The position numbers and the translations under genes are program-made. A DNA stretch of 32,052 nt. It comes from Clostridiales bacterium. Lineage in GTDB: Bacteria > Bacillota > Clostridia > Christensenellales > SZUA-584. The notes beneath the pieces are model-generated. The model saw only the letters and a list, made by a program, of their open reading frames with translations. It made no database searches and was not told the DNA's origin. The stretch is from the NCBI GenBank assembly GCA_029265435.1, contig JAJUJH010000012.1, positions 1 through 32,052 of the forward strand, given 5' to 3'. Positions 16,104 through 23,447 of this stretch are shown here, in pieces (within the stretch, counting starts at the first letter, position 1; every line of letters starts with the position of its first letter).

Positions 16104-17616
16104 TTTGGACAGCCTCCCCCGCGATTGTGTGCATGATATTGGCCTGAGTCATGTCTTCACCTTTCAGCTCGCCCACGATTTTGCGGTCGCGCATCACGAT
16201 CAGCCGTGAGCATGTACGAAGCATTTCTTCGATTTCGGATGAAATGAACGTGACGCTGACGCCTTCCTCGGCAAGTTTGAGCACAAGCTTTTGAATCTCC
16301 ACCTTTGTGCCCACGTCAATGCCGCGCGTCGGTTCGTCCAAAATCAGATATTTGGGATTTGTCAGCAGCCATCGCGCCAGTATGACTTTCTGCTGATTGC
16401 CGCCCGAAAGGGACTTGATGGGTGTGTCCGTCGAAGCGGTCTTGATCTCAAGCAGCTTGATATACTCGTCCGCAAAGGCCTCCGCCTCCGCTTTGGAGAA
16501 CGGCCTGAAAAAGCCCTTCAAAACCTGCAGCGCGAGTATGATATTATCACGAACGGATAATTCATCGATGATGCCGTCCTGTTTTCTGTCCTCCGGAAGA
16601 TACCCGATGCCTTGTCTCATCGCATCTATGGGTTTAGCTATCCTGACGTATTTCCCGTTCACTTTTGTCCTGCCGCCCGTCACCTTATCGGCGCCGAATA
16701 TTGCGCGGACGCTTTCGCTGCGGCCGGAACCGAGAAGCCCGGTAAACCCGTTGACTTCTCCCTTGTGAATCTTAAAATCAAACGCCCTTGTTCCCGCTGC
16801 GCTGGATAATCCATACGCCTCGAATACGGGCGTTTCCTCCTCTTTGACCTGTGAAACCTTTCTGTTTTCCAATGCCGAAATGTCGTCAAGCTCCTTGCCC
16901 ATCATTTTTGATATGAGCTGGACGCGCGGCAAGTCCTTAACCTCGTACTCCCCGACAAGCTCGCCGTTCCTTAAAACGGTGATCCTGTCGCATATCTCGT
17001 AAACCTGCTCAAGAAAATGGGTGATGAAGATGATGCCGACGCCGCGGGCTTTCAGTTCCCGCATCAGCGAGAAAAGCTTTTCAACCTCGTGTTCGTCCAG
17101 CGAGGATGTCGGCTCGTCGAGGATCAGCACCTTGCAGTCCATATCCACCGAACGGGCGATGGCCACCATCTGCTGAACGGCCAGCGAGCAGGTGGCAAGC
17201 TGCTGCGTGGCTCTCGCGGGGATATTCAGTTTCGCAAGAATCTCCGTCGTCTTTCTGACCATTGAGCGCCAGTTCACAAAGCTGTAATTGCCCCGCCCGA
17301 TAAACATATTTTCGGCAACCGTCAGGTTGGGGCAAAGCGTGATTTCCTGATAAACCGTGCTGATGCCTAAATTCTGCGCCTCCTGAGGCGATTTGACCGT
17401 GATGTCTTTGTCGATGCCCGCTATGTGGATCTGTCCTGAATCTTTCGGGTATACGCCTGTTAAAACTTTGACCAATGTCGATTTGCCGGCTCCATTCTCT
17501 CCCATCAGCGCATGAATTTCGCCTTTGCGAAGAGTAAAATCCACATTCTGCAAAGCACGGACTCCGGGAAATGCTTTGCTTATATTCCGCATGGATAAAA
17601 CGATGTCGTTTTGCAT
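16096..17616 (-). CDS. Sugar ABC transporter ATPase with two nucleotide-binding domains, YtfR/RbsA-like
   Basis: The protein powers sugar import. I start it at the ATG at 17616, with GGATGG 9 nt upstream, giving 506 residues as in RbsA/MglA/YtfR. Upstream in-frame codons to 17703 run through a stem-loop and lack a ribosome site. The first domain has Walker A GENGAGKST at 39-47 and Walker B VLILDEPTSSLD, with a degenerate signature (LAVQQ). The second has a degenerate Walker A (GLLGSGRSES) but an intact LSGGNQQ signature and LILDEPTRGID. This asymmetry is normal for the family. It lies 129 nt after the binding-protein gene, with a strong hairpin between, and overlaps the first permease by 8 nt. 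Confidence 0.95.
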   Translation of the reverse strand: MQNDIVLSMRNISKAFPGVRALQNVDFTLRKGEIHALMGENGAGKSTLVKVLTGVYPKDSGQIHIAGIDKDITVKSPQEAQNLGISTVYQEITLCPNLTVAENMFIGRGNYSFVNWRSMVRKTTEILAKLNIPARATQQLATCSLAVQQMVAIARSVDMDCKVLILDEPTSSLDEHEVEKLFSLMRELKARGVGIIFITHFLEQVYEICDRITVLRNGELVGEYEVKDLPRVQLISKMMGKELDDISALENRKVSQVKEEETPVFEAYGLSSAAGTRAFDFKIHKGEVNGFTGLLGSGRSESVRAIFGADKVTGGRTKVNGKYVRIAKPIDAMRQGIGYLPEDRKQDGIIDELSVRDNIILALQVLKGFFRPFSKAEAEAFADEYIKLLEIKTASTDTPIKSLSGGNQQKVILARWLLTNPKYLILDEPTRGIDVGTKVEIQKLVLKLAEEGVSVTFISSEIEEMLRTCSRLIVMRDRKIVGELKGEDMTQANIMHTIAGEAVQNG

Positions 17617-17665
17617 AGGTACCAACCATCCTTTAAGCGTCGGAAGTTTCGCAAAGACGGCGGCG

Positions 17666-17692
17666 GGTGTATGGGGAATGTCCCCATACACC
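17666..17692 (-). promoter_or_regulatory. Intercistronic stem-loop between binding protein and ATPase genes
   Basis: GGTGTATGGGG (17666-17676) pairs perfectly with CCCCATACACC (17682-17692) around a 5-nt loop. No U run follows, so it should not terminate fully. In other sugar transport operons such hairpins protect the upstream binding-protein mRNA from 3' decay and let it exceed the membrane components. That role is inferred here. Confidence 0.75.
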
Positions 17693-17745
17693 GTACCGCA
17701 CACTCATACGAAATCCCTGTTATGAGGGTGTTTTAAGCCGACCGA

Positions 17746-18789
17746 TTATTCGCCGAGACCAAATGTGTCTATGTCAGCCTGGGTGATCGTCGTCGCGTCG
17801 AAACCGCGCTCTTCAGAAATAACCTTCTTCTGTGTCAGCTTCTCGCCGGCTTCAAGCTTCTTGATCATCTCGTCGATAACGGAAGCCTGGAAGGGGCTGC
17901 ACTGACCGTCGTAGTTCCAATTGCCCGCAAGCAGCTCTCTTAAAGCCCACTTGTTGCAGTCAAAGCCCATGATGATGACGTCTTTGCCAACGCCGTGGGT
18001 AATGCCAGCTTCGTCAAGCGCCGCAACAGCGCCCTTCGCCATGCCGTCGTTTTCAGCATAAATCACGTTGAATTTCTCTTTGGAGTTGATGACGGATTCC
18101 ACGATTTTCTTGGCTTCAGCTTCGTCCCAGTTTGCGGTCTGCTGAACGACTTTTTTCATCGTGCCGGCAGCAAATTCCGCATCCAGCGCGCCCGTGCGGC
18201 CGATCTGGGCATCACAGCCCATAACGCCCTGAATGTGGACCACGTTATATTCGGGAAGCTTCTGCGCTTTGAGCCAGTCCACAGCCGTCTTGCCTTCCTG
18301 CGCCATATCCGACACAACGGCAGCCTCATACAGGCTCTCGTCCGCGTTCAGCATACGGTCGAAAAGGAACACCTTGACGCCGGCTTCCTGCGCGCTCTTC
18401 AAAACGGTCTCCCAGCCGTCCGTCGCGGCGGCGGAGAGAAGCAGATAGTCCACACCGTCTGTGATGAACTGCGAAGCCGCACTCAGTTGCTCGTCGTTCT
18501 TCAGGCTGTAGAATGTCTGGACATCGTATCCGTTCTCTTTCGTGAAGACTTTTTCAAAGTCCGCCACGTTCGCGGCGCGATAACCGGATTCAGCCGGAGG
18601 ATTGTTGATGATGCCGACCTTGATCAGCCCGCCGTCAGCTTCCGCTGAAGGAGCTTCGGACGATTCGGACGGAGCCTCCGACGGAGCCACGGACGGCGCC
18701 TCCGAGGACTGTGACGCAGCGGGCGCGGCGCACGCCATCATGCCGAATGCCATCGCAACAACTAAGAGAACAACCAACAGTTTTTTCAT
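17746..18789 (-). CDS. Sugar-binding lipoprotein of the ABC transporter, YtfQ-like
   Basis: This is the extracellular solute-binding protein that delivers sugar to the permeases. It has 347 residues, with a lipoprotein signal ending GMMAC (Cys20) and then a Ser/Glu/Ala/Pro-rich linker to about residue 53. The rest is a type I periplasmic-binding fold (Peripla_BP_4). Conserved points shared with YtfQ and with the second binding protein at 19124 are AESGYR (Arg71), FDR, AQIGR, ENDG and FD in the hinge/ligand region. It is first in the operon, with a good ribosome site (AAGGAAATTGAAGG region) and a promoter at 18849-18877. The stem-loop behind it suggests higher expression than the other subunits. 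Confidence 0.94.
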   Translation of the reverse strand: MKKLLVVLLVVAMAFGMMACAAPAASQSSEAPSVAPSEAPSESSEAPSAEADGGLIKVGIINNPPAESGYRAANVADFEKVFTKENGYDVQTFYSLKNDEQLSAASQFITDGVDYLLLSAAATDGWETVLKSAQEAGVKVFLFDRMLNADESLYEAAVVSDMAQEGKTAVDWLKAQKLPEYNVVHIQGVMGCDAQIGRTGALDAEFAAGTMKKVVQQTANWDEAEAKKIVESVINSKEKFNVIYAENDGMAKGAVAALDEAGITHGVGKDVIIMGFDCNKWALRELLAGNWNYDGQCSPFQASVIDEMIKKLEAGEKLTQKKVISEERGFDATTITQADIDTFGLGE

Positions 18790-18848
18790 ACCTTCAATTT
18801 CCTTTCCATATTTTTTACTTGAAGCTATACATACTTGAGCTCATACCC

Positions 18849-18877
18849 ATATTAGCCATCCGAATATTCAAAAACAA
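18849..18877 (-). promoter_or_regulatory. Promoter of the sugar transporter operon
   Basis: On the minus strand the -35 is TTGTTT (18872-18877), the spacer is 17 bp, and the -10 is TAATAT (18849-18854). The start is predicted near 18842, giving a leader of about 53 nt. The -35 is imperfect, which suits an activated promoter. Confidence 0.6.
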
Positions 18878-19094
18878 CGTTCCAAGGCAAAGCAAGTAAA
18901 AATTCAAACCATCTCGGTTAGAATGCGAACCGCCGCCGTTCAAGCCGGAGCAGCGCCGTTATGTGCTGAAAATTTTCTACCGTTAACAATAAAAAACAAA
19001 CAACAGGCGCTTTGAACCAGAGTATATTCTGTTATCCAATCAACATTTGTCCCTGTGCTTTAAAGTCTTGTATATATCGTATATGTGACAATTT

Positions 19095-19117
19095 GAAAAA
19101 TAAGAACAGCCGTCCTT
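19095..19117 (-). terminator. Weak terminator candidate after the sensor operon
   Basis: On the minus strand AAGGAC and GTTCTT can form a 6-bp stem with one G-U pair and a 4-nt loop (19102-19117), followed by ATTTTT. The stem is short, so some readthrough into the transporter operon is possible. Confidence 0.4.
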
Positions 19118-19123
19118 GCCGCT

Positions 19124-20119
19124 TTAATATGGCCTGCTGTCGATCATTTTCTGTGTAATGGTAAAGCAGTCGAACTGGGTTTCATCGATGTATTTTTCTC
19201 TTTCCACCTTCTCTCCCCTTTCGAGCTTTTGAATGATATCGTGCACATAAGGGCCCTGAAGCGGATTGCATTCGACCGAAAGCGCAATCTTTCCCGCAAG
19301 GCAGTATTCGAGCCCCAGCCTTGTCGCGTCAAATGAAATCACGATGACGCCGTCCTCCGCATTGCATTTCAGCCCGGCTTTTTCCATCGCGTCGATCGCG
19401 CCGAGCGCTTCGCCGTCGTTCTCGCAGTATACCACATCAATATCCTTTGTCTTCTCGAGAATAGCCTCCATGACTTCCAAAGCCTTGGCTCTCGTGAAAT
19501 CGCCGCATTGCCGCTCAATGATATGCCAGTTGGCGTTGCGCACCACTCCTTCATCCAAAGCGGCCGTCCGCCCGATCTGGGCGGAGGATTCCATCGTCCC
19601 CTGTATGTGGACAATATTGATGGTATCGTTCGTTCTCCCCTGCTTTTGCAGCAGGCTTTCAAGCCATGCAACGGCTTTCTCGCCCTCTTGCCGGAAGTTG
19701 GAGCCGATATATGCCGTATACAGTCCCTCATCCTCCGCTTCGATATACCTGTCTGTCACGATCACCGGTATGCCGGCATCCTTCGCTTCTTTGAGGATCG
19801 AATTCCAGCCCGTCTCAACCTTCGGGGAAAACACGATGTAGTCGACGTCCTGCTGAATAAAAGTGCGTATCGCTTTGATCTGGTTTTCCTGCTTCTGCTG
19901 TGCGTCGTTGAAAATCAGCTCGTATCCGTTTTTTTCGCTGAATGTGGCCTTCATGTTCTCGGTATTGGCCACGCGCCATTCCGATTCGGCGCCGACCTGA
20001 GAAAAACCGACCAGAATCAGGTTCTCTTCGGAAACGTCCGAAGCAGGCTTTTCAGCGCTCAAACAGCCCGAAAGCATGAGCATCGCACATACGGCCGCCG
20101 CACACACCGATTTTTTCAT
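19124..20119 (-). CDS. Second sugar-binding lipoprotein, likely sensory partner of the histidine kinase
   Basis: The protein has 331 residues, with a lipoprotein signal ending LSGC (Cys19). The mature part is clearly YtfQ-like: VGFSQVGAESEWR near 37-49 (Arg49), then QQKQENQIKAIRTF, TGWNSILKEAKDAGIP, SGDFTRAK-like CGDFTRAK, ENDG and SFDATR. Its ATG at 20119 overlaps the kinase stop by 4 nt (ATGA), so it is produced with the kinase and regulator rather than with the transporter. In known three-component systems a binding protein presents the sugar to the extracellular domain of a LytS/YesM-like kinase. I infer the same here. It could also serve as an alternative binding protein for the transporter. 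Confidence 0.92.
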   Translation of the reverse strand: MKKSVCAAAVCAMLMLSGCLSAEKPASDVSEENLILVGFSQVGAESEWRVANTENMKATFSEKNGYELIFNDAQQKQENQIKAIRTFIQQDVDYIVFSPKVETGWNSILKEAKDAGIPVIVTDRYIEAEDEGLYTAYIGSNFRQEGEKAVAWLESLLQKQGRTNDTINIVHIQGTMESSAQIGRTAALDEGVVRNANWHIIERQCGDFTRAKALEVMEAILEKTKDIDVVYCENDGEALGAIDAMEKAGLKCNAEDGVIVISFDATRLGLEYCLAGKIALSVECNPLQGPYVHDIIQKLERGEKVEREKYIDETQFDCFTITQKMIDSRPY

Positions 20120-21558
20120 TGTTTCATCTCCTCATCCATGAATTGTATGGGAATCGTGACGATGACTCTGGTGCCCGCATCCGGCTTGCTTTCGATGGCT
20201 AATCCGTACTGCGTGCCAAAGAGAATCTGAATCCGTTGATGCACCGTTCTCAGCCCGAAGCCGCCGCTTTTGTCGTCCGCGAGCGACGCCCTTATCTCGT
20301 TAAGCCGATCCTCTGTCATGCCGGACCCGTCGTCCGTCACTTCCAACACAACGCATTCATTCCGCAGCCTTCCGGTCACGCGGATGAAGCCTTTGCGCCG
20401 CGAGACCTTGATACCGTGATACAGCGCGTTTTCAACGATCGGCTGCAGGGTGAGTTTCGGCAATATGCATTTTTTGATATCGTCCGAAATATCGATTTCA
20501 TACTCCATCAAATCCCTGTAGCGCATCTGCTGAATCTCAAGGTAGCTGCGGATATGCTTTTCTTCCTCCGCAAGCGTAATCACGTTCTGCCCGCGGCTCA
20601 GCGAAAAACGAAAGAAATTGGACAGGCTGTCCACCATCGTGAGCGCGGAGTTGATTTCTCCGGATTCGATCAGCCATATGATTGTATCGAGCGTGTTGTA
20701 GAGAAAATGCGGATTGATCTGAGCCTGAAGCAGCGCCAGCTCGGTGCTGCGCTTTTGTTTCTCCTGTTCGGCGTTTTTCTCGATCTGCCTCTTCAAACGG
20801 CCCACCATGCTTTCAATGCCATCCGAAAGGAGCTGCACCTCCTCCACCTCGGCCTGAATCGGTTCACAGACAAGCAGGCTGCCTTTGCCGATCGCTTCAA
20901 GGCGCTGGCAAATTTCGTCGATCGGGTCCACAACCCTGTGGCTCAGCCTTCTCGAGTAGTTCAAAAGGAAGTACAGCAGCACCAGCGCGGCCGCCAGAGC
21001 GGCAACCATCAAAATGATCATGTTTTCAATCATGGCCGTCTGCAGAGCGTTCAAATGCACCGCTTCGTAATAAAGGTAGGTATACATGTATTGCTGAATC
21101 AGCTCTGTATCGACGTAAATATTCTGATCAAGCTGAGTCTGGCGGGAGTCGTACTCTTCCGTCTGCTCGATCTGCAGCATCTTTTCCTCAAGATTCTTGC
21201 ACAGATTGAGCACGCTGTTGATGGCGCGAAGGCTGTCCTTTTCCGTCGTCGTTTCAATCAGCTTTAAGGCGATGTTTTCGGCGGACTGTACCTCCTCAAG
21301 CGGAAGCCCCACCGAATACTGGCTGTCTATCACATAATAATACATCTTCAGATCCACGTCGGGCTTGAAGTCCTGGTTGAAATCCGAAGCCACCGTCACA
21401 TTATTCAGTATCGCGCGATACTGAAACGCATACACAACCCCGATCGTCGCAATAACAACAATCACAATCATCAGCGGCAGCGCCACGATGAGCACCATCT
21501 TCCAGAGCTTTTTGTGCATCGTGATCTTGCCGGTTCTCGTATCCTGCCTAAGTTTCAC
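20116..21558 (-). CDS. Sensor histidine kinase, YesM/LytS type
   Basis: This is a membrane sensor kinase of 480 residues. The N-terminal transmembrane helix is at about 21-43. An extracellular domain of about 135 residues is mostly helical by composition and has no recognisable ligand-binding fold. The second helix is at about 180-200. A HAMP-like segment follows, then a His_kinase domain with the phospho-acceptor His284 in NPHFLYNTLD. The ATPase domain shows LQPIVENALYHGI and VTDDGSGM. GTG at 21558 is the start, with AAGGAAG 6 nt upstream; its GTGA overlaps the regulator stop. A second ATG 13 codons in is less likely. The absence of a sugar-binding fold in the extracellular part fits sensing through the binding protein encoded next. 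Confidence 0.95.
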   Translation of the reverse strand: MKLRQDTRTGKITMHKKLWKMVLIVALPLMIVIVVIATIGVVYAFQYRAILNNVTVASDFNQDFKPDVDLKMYYYVIDSQYSVGLPLEEVQSAENIALKLIETTTEKDSLRAINSVLNLCKNLEEKMLQIEQTEEYDSRQTQLDQNIYVDTELIQQYMYTYLYYEAVHLNALQTAMIENMIILMVAALAAALVLLYFLLNYSRRLSHRVVDPIDEICQRLEAIGKGSLLVCEPIQAEVEEVQLLSDGIESMVGRLKRQIEKNAEQEKQKRSTELALLQAQINPHFLYNTLDTIIWLIESGEINSALTMVDSLSNFFRFSLSRGQNVITLAEEEKHIRSYLEIQQMRYRDLMEYEIDISDDIKKCILPKLTLQPIVENALYHGIKVSRRKGFIRVTGRLRNECVVLEVTDDGSGMTEDRLNEIRASLADDKSGGFGLRTVHQRIQILFGTQYGLAIESKPDAGTRVIVTIPIQFMDEEMKQ

Positions 21559-23171
21559 AGTTTGCTTCCTTTGCGGTATTCACTGGGCGTGCAGCCCGAA
21601 ACCTTTTTAAACACAAAGCTGAAATAGTGCGGGTCCTTATATCCCACGGAAAACGCGATTTCACTGGAGCGCTTGTCCGTTTGGCGGAGCATGCGCTTTG
21701 CCTCGTTGATCCGCTTGTTCGTCAGGTATTCGACAAACGTCTGCCCCACTTCCTGGCTGAACATCGCCGAAAAGTAATTGGGGCTGATATTCACTTTTCT
21801 GGCCACGCGGTCAAGCGAAATGGCTTCTTCGGAATAATGGCTGTCAATAAAAGCGATCGCCTGAGACAGAAGCTGGCGCTGCTGCTTTTTGCTTTCGCTG
21901 TCGCGCAGCCTTATGGCCTGCGTCATGATCTGCCGCGCAAACTGCCGCGCTTCCTCCGGCGATGACGCGCTGTCGGTCGGGCGAAGCTCGGTCGACCAAT
22001 AGCTGTCCGCACGGCAGCCGATCGAATTCAGATACGCGTCCGACGCATAATAAACCGTCAGCGTCAGATACCGGCAGAACAGCGGCATGGAAACCGCCTC
22101 TTCCCCGGCGCTTTGAAACAGCTGATCGATGAAACGGTCAATTTCTTCCGCCGCGCCGCCGCTTAAGAAATTACGGATGCACTCCTGATTGATATCCGCT
22201 TTGCACGTATCGCTTTTTGTCCCGCCCGTTTTCTGCAAATGCCTGATGCAGTCTTCCGAAAGGATATGCTCTTCGGGACACAGGTAACGATAAGACAATA
22301 TGCGGCTGGCTTCCGTCGCGCAGGCCGGAATGGCGCTGAGACGCGATACCGGCGAGCCGCACGCGATATGCCAGCTGACGTCACGCCCCGCCTCGGCGCA
22401 GCGCCTTTGGATATTGTCGATACATTCGCGCGTTTTGCTTTCAATGCTGTCCTCGCCGCCTTTTACCAGAACGGAATAGGTGGTCACATTCCAGTTGAAC
22501 AGAATCATATCCGAACGGCTTTCGATGAATTGCCGGATTGTATCCTGCAGCGCCTCAAGCGCGTCCGTATAGCTTTCGGGCGTGCTGCCATCGTATCCGG
22601 CACTGCTAAGCGAAAAAAGCACAATATTATAAAAAGGAGCGTTCACATCAATGCCGAGCGTCTTTGCGGTCTCGCAGATTTCCGACACGCTCAGCCCGCC
22701 CGTCACCAGCTGTTCAAAAAACCGCCTTCGCGAGAACACTTCGTACTCGCGGGCTTCACGCTGAAACTGCGCAAGATACTCCTGCTGCCGCCGTTCTTCT
22801 TCCATTTTTTTGTGCAGCTCGATCAGCAGCTCCACCATCTTCTCCTTCATAATGGGCTTCAAAAGATAGCGGTCAACCCCAAGGCGGATCGCCTGCTGCG
22901 CATAGGAAAAGTCGTCATAACCGCTGATGATGACGATTTTCGCTCTCGGCAGCTCCCTGCGCACGAGCTCGATCAGTGAAAGCCCGTCCATAAAAGGCAT
23001 TTTGATATCGGTGATGAGCAAATCGGGCTGTATCTGGCGGATCAGCGGAAGTGCAAGCTCGCCGTCCGGCGCATCGCCGGTATACTGAAAGCCATACTGC
23101 TCCCAAAGGATATTATTGCGTATGCCTTCGCGTACAACGATCTCGTCTTCGACAAGAAAGACCTTATACAT
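21555..23171 (-). CDS. Response regulator with AraC-type DNA-binding domain, YesN type
   Basis: This is a transcription regulator of 538 residues. The receiver domain spans 1-120, with the acidic pocket at the N-terminus, phospho-acceptor Asp55 in ITDIKMP, and the conserved Lys in LLKPI. A long middle region of about 300 residues has no recognised motif. The C-terminal 100 residues are a double helix-turn-helix AraC domain (ISPNYFSAMFSQEVGQTF, IAFSVGYKDPHYFSFVFKK). It is first in the operon, with AAAGGAAG ahead of the ATG and a promoter at 23244-23272, and overlaps the kinase gene by 4 nt. The obvious target is the adjacent transporter promoter. Autoregulation and an effect on the divergent rnf promoter are possible. 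Confidence 0.95.
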   Translation of the reverse strand: MYKVFLVEDEIVVREGIRNNILWEQYGFQYTGDAPDGELALPLIRQIQPDLLITDIKMPFMDGLSLIELVRRELPRAKIVIISGYDDFSYAQQAIRLGVDRYLLKPIMKEKMVELLIELHKKMEEERRQQEYLAQFQREAREYEVFSRRRFFEQLVTGGLSVSEICETAKTLGIDVNAPFYNIVLFSLSSAGYDGSTPESYTDALEALQDTIRQFIESRSDMILFNWNVTTYSVLVKGGEDSIESKTRECIDNIQRRCAEAGRDVSWHIACGSPVSRLSAIPACATEASRILSYRYLCPEEHILSEDCIRHLQKTGGTKSDTCKADINQECIRNFLSGGAAEEIDRFIDQLFQSAGEEAVSMPLFCRYLTLTVYYASDAYLNSIGCRADSYWSTELRPTDSASSPEEARQFARQIMTQAIRLRDSESKKQQRQLLSQAIAFIDSHYSEEAISLDRVARKVNISPNYFSAMFSQEVGQTFVEYLTNKRINEAKRMLRQTDKRSSEIAFSVGYKDPHYFSFVFKKVSGCTPSEYRKGSKL

Positions 23172-23243
23172 GCGGATCTTCCTTTCTGACTGTCATGATT
23201 TTTCAATGTGATGGGGCTTATCAATTTGCATATACCCCCATGT

Positions 23244-23272
23244 ATATTACGACATAACGGAGAAATAACCAA
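23244..23272 (-). promoter_or_regulatory. Promoter of the regulator-kinase-binding protein operon
   Basis: On the minus strand the -35 is TTGGTT (23267-23272), the spacer is 17 bp, and the -10 is TAATAT (23244-23249), about 75 bp before the regulator ATG. A short inverted pair, ATATAC and GTATAT, flanks a C run just downstream (about 23230-23248). Confidence 0.5.
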
Positions 23273-23399
23273 TAGACCATTTTACGAAAATTGTTGATTA
23301 TTCTATTAGAAAAAAAGAAAGCGTCAGTGTTTTTTCCATATATATTCAGTTTCAAAAATCAAAGAATTTCAGTAATTCATATATTTCGGCGGTGTATTG

Positions 23400-23408
23400 T
23401 GCTATAAT
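23400..23408 (+). promoter_or_regulatory. Extended -10 promoter of the rnf operon
   Basis: TGCTATAAT is a perfect extended -10 (TG at 23400-23401, TATAAT at 23403-23408). No good -35 lies 17 bp upstream, as is usual for extended -10 promoters. The leader to the rnfC ATG is about 33 nt. Confidence 0.6.
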
Positions 23409-23447
23409 ACGGTTTTGGAAAGAAATCAACAGATCGAAGGAGACCGT

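Larger units (their letters stand above)
18790..19123. other. Intergenic region between the sensor operon and the transporter operon
   Basis: The 334 bp contain no credible gene. They hold, from right to left, a weak terminator (19095-19117), two similar decamers GTGCTTTAAA (19055-19064) and GCGCTTTGAA (19007-19016) in the same orientation 48 bp apart, and the transporter promoter (18849-18877). The decamers match at 8 of 10 positions and are candidate regulator half sites, but only weakly supported. Confidence 0.55.

Noticed and set aside
17616-17703. N-terminal extension of the transporter ATPase to 17703
   Set aside because: The extension would be translated through the perfect stem-loop at 17666-17692, lacks a ribosome site, and is not part of the family's normal N-terminus, whereas 17616 has GGATGG at good distance.
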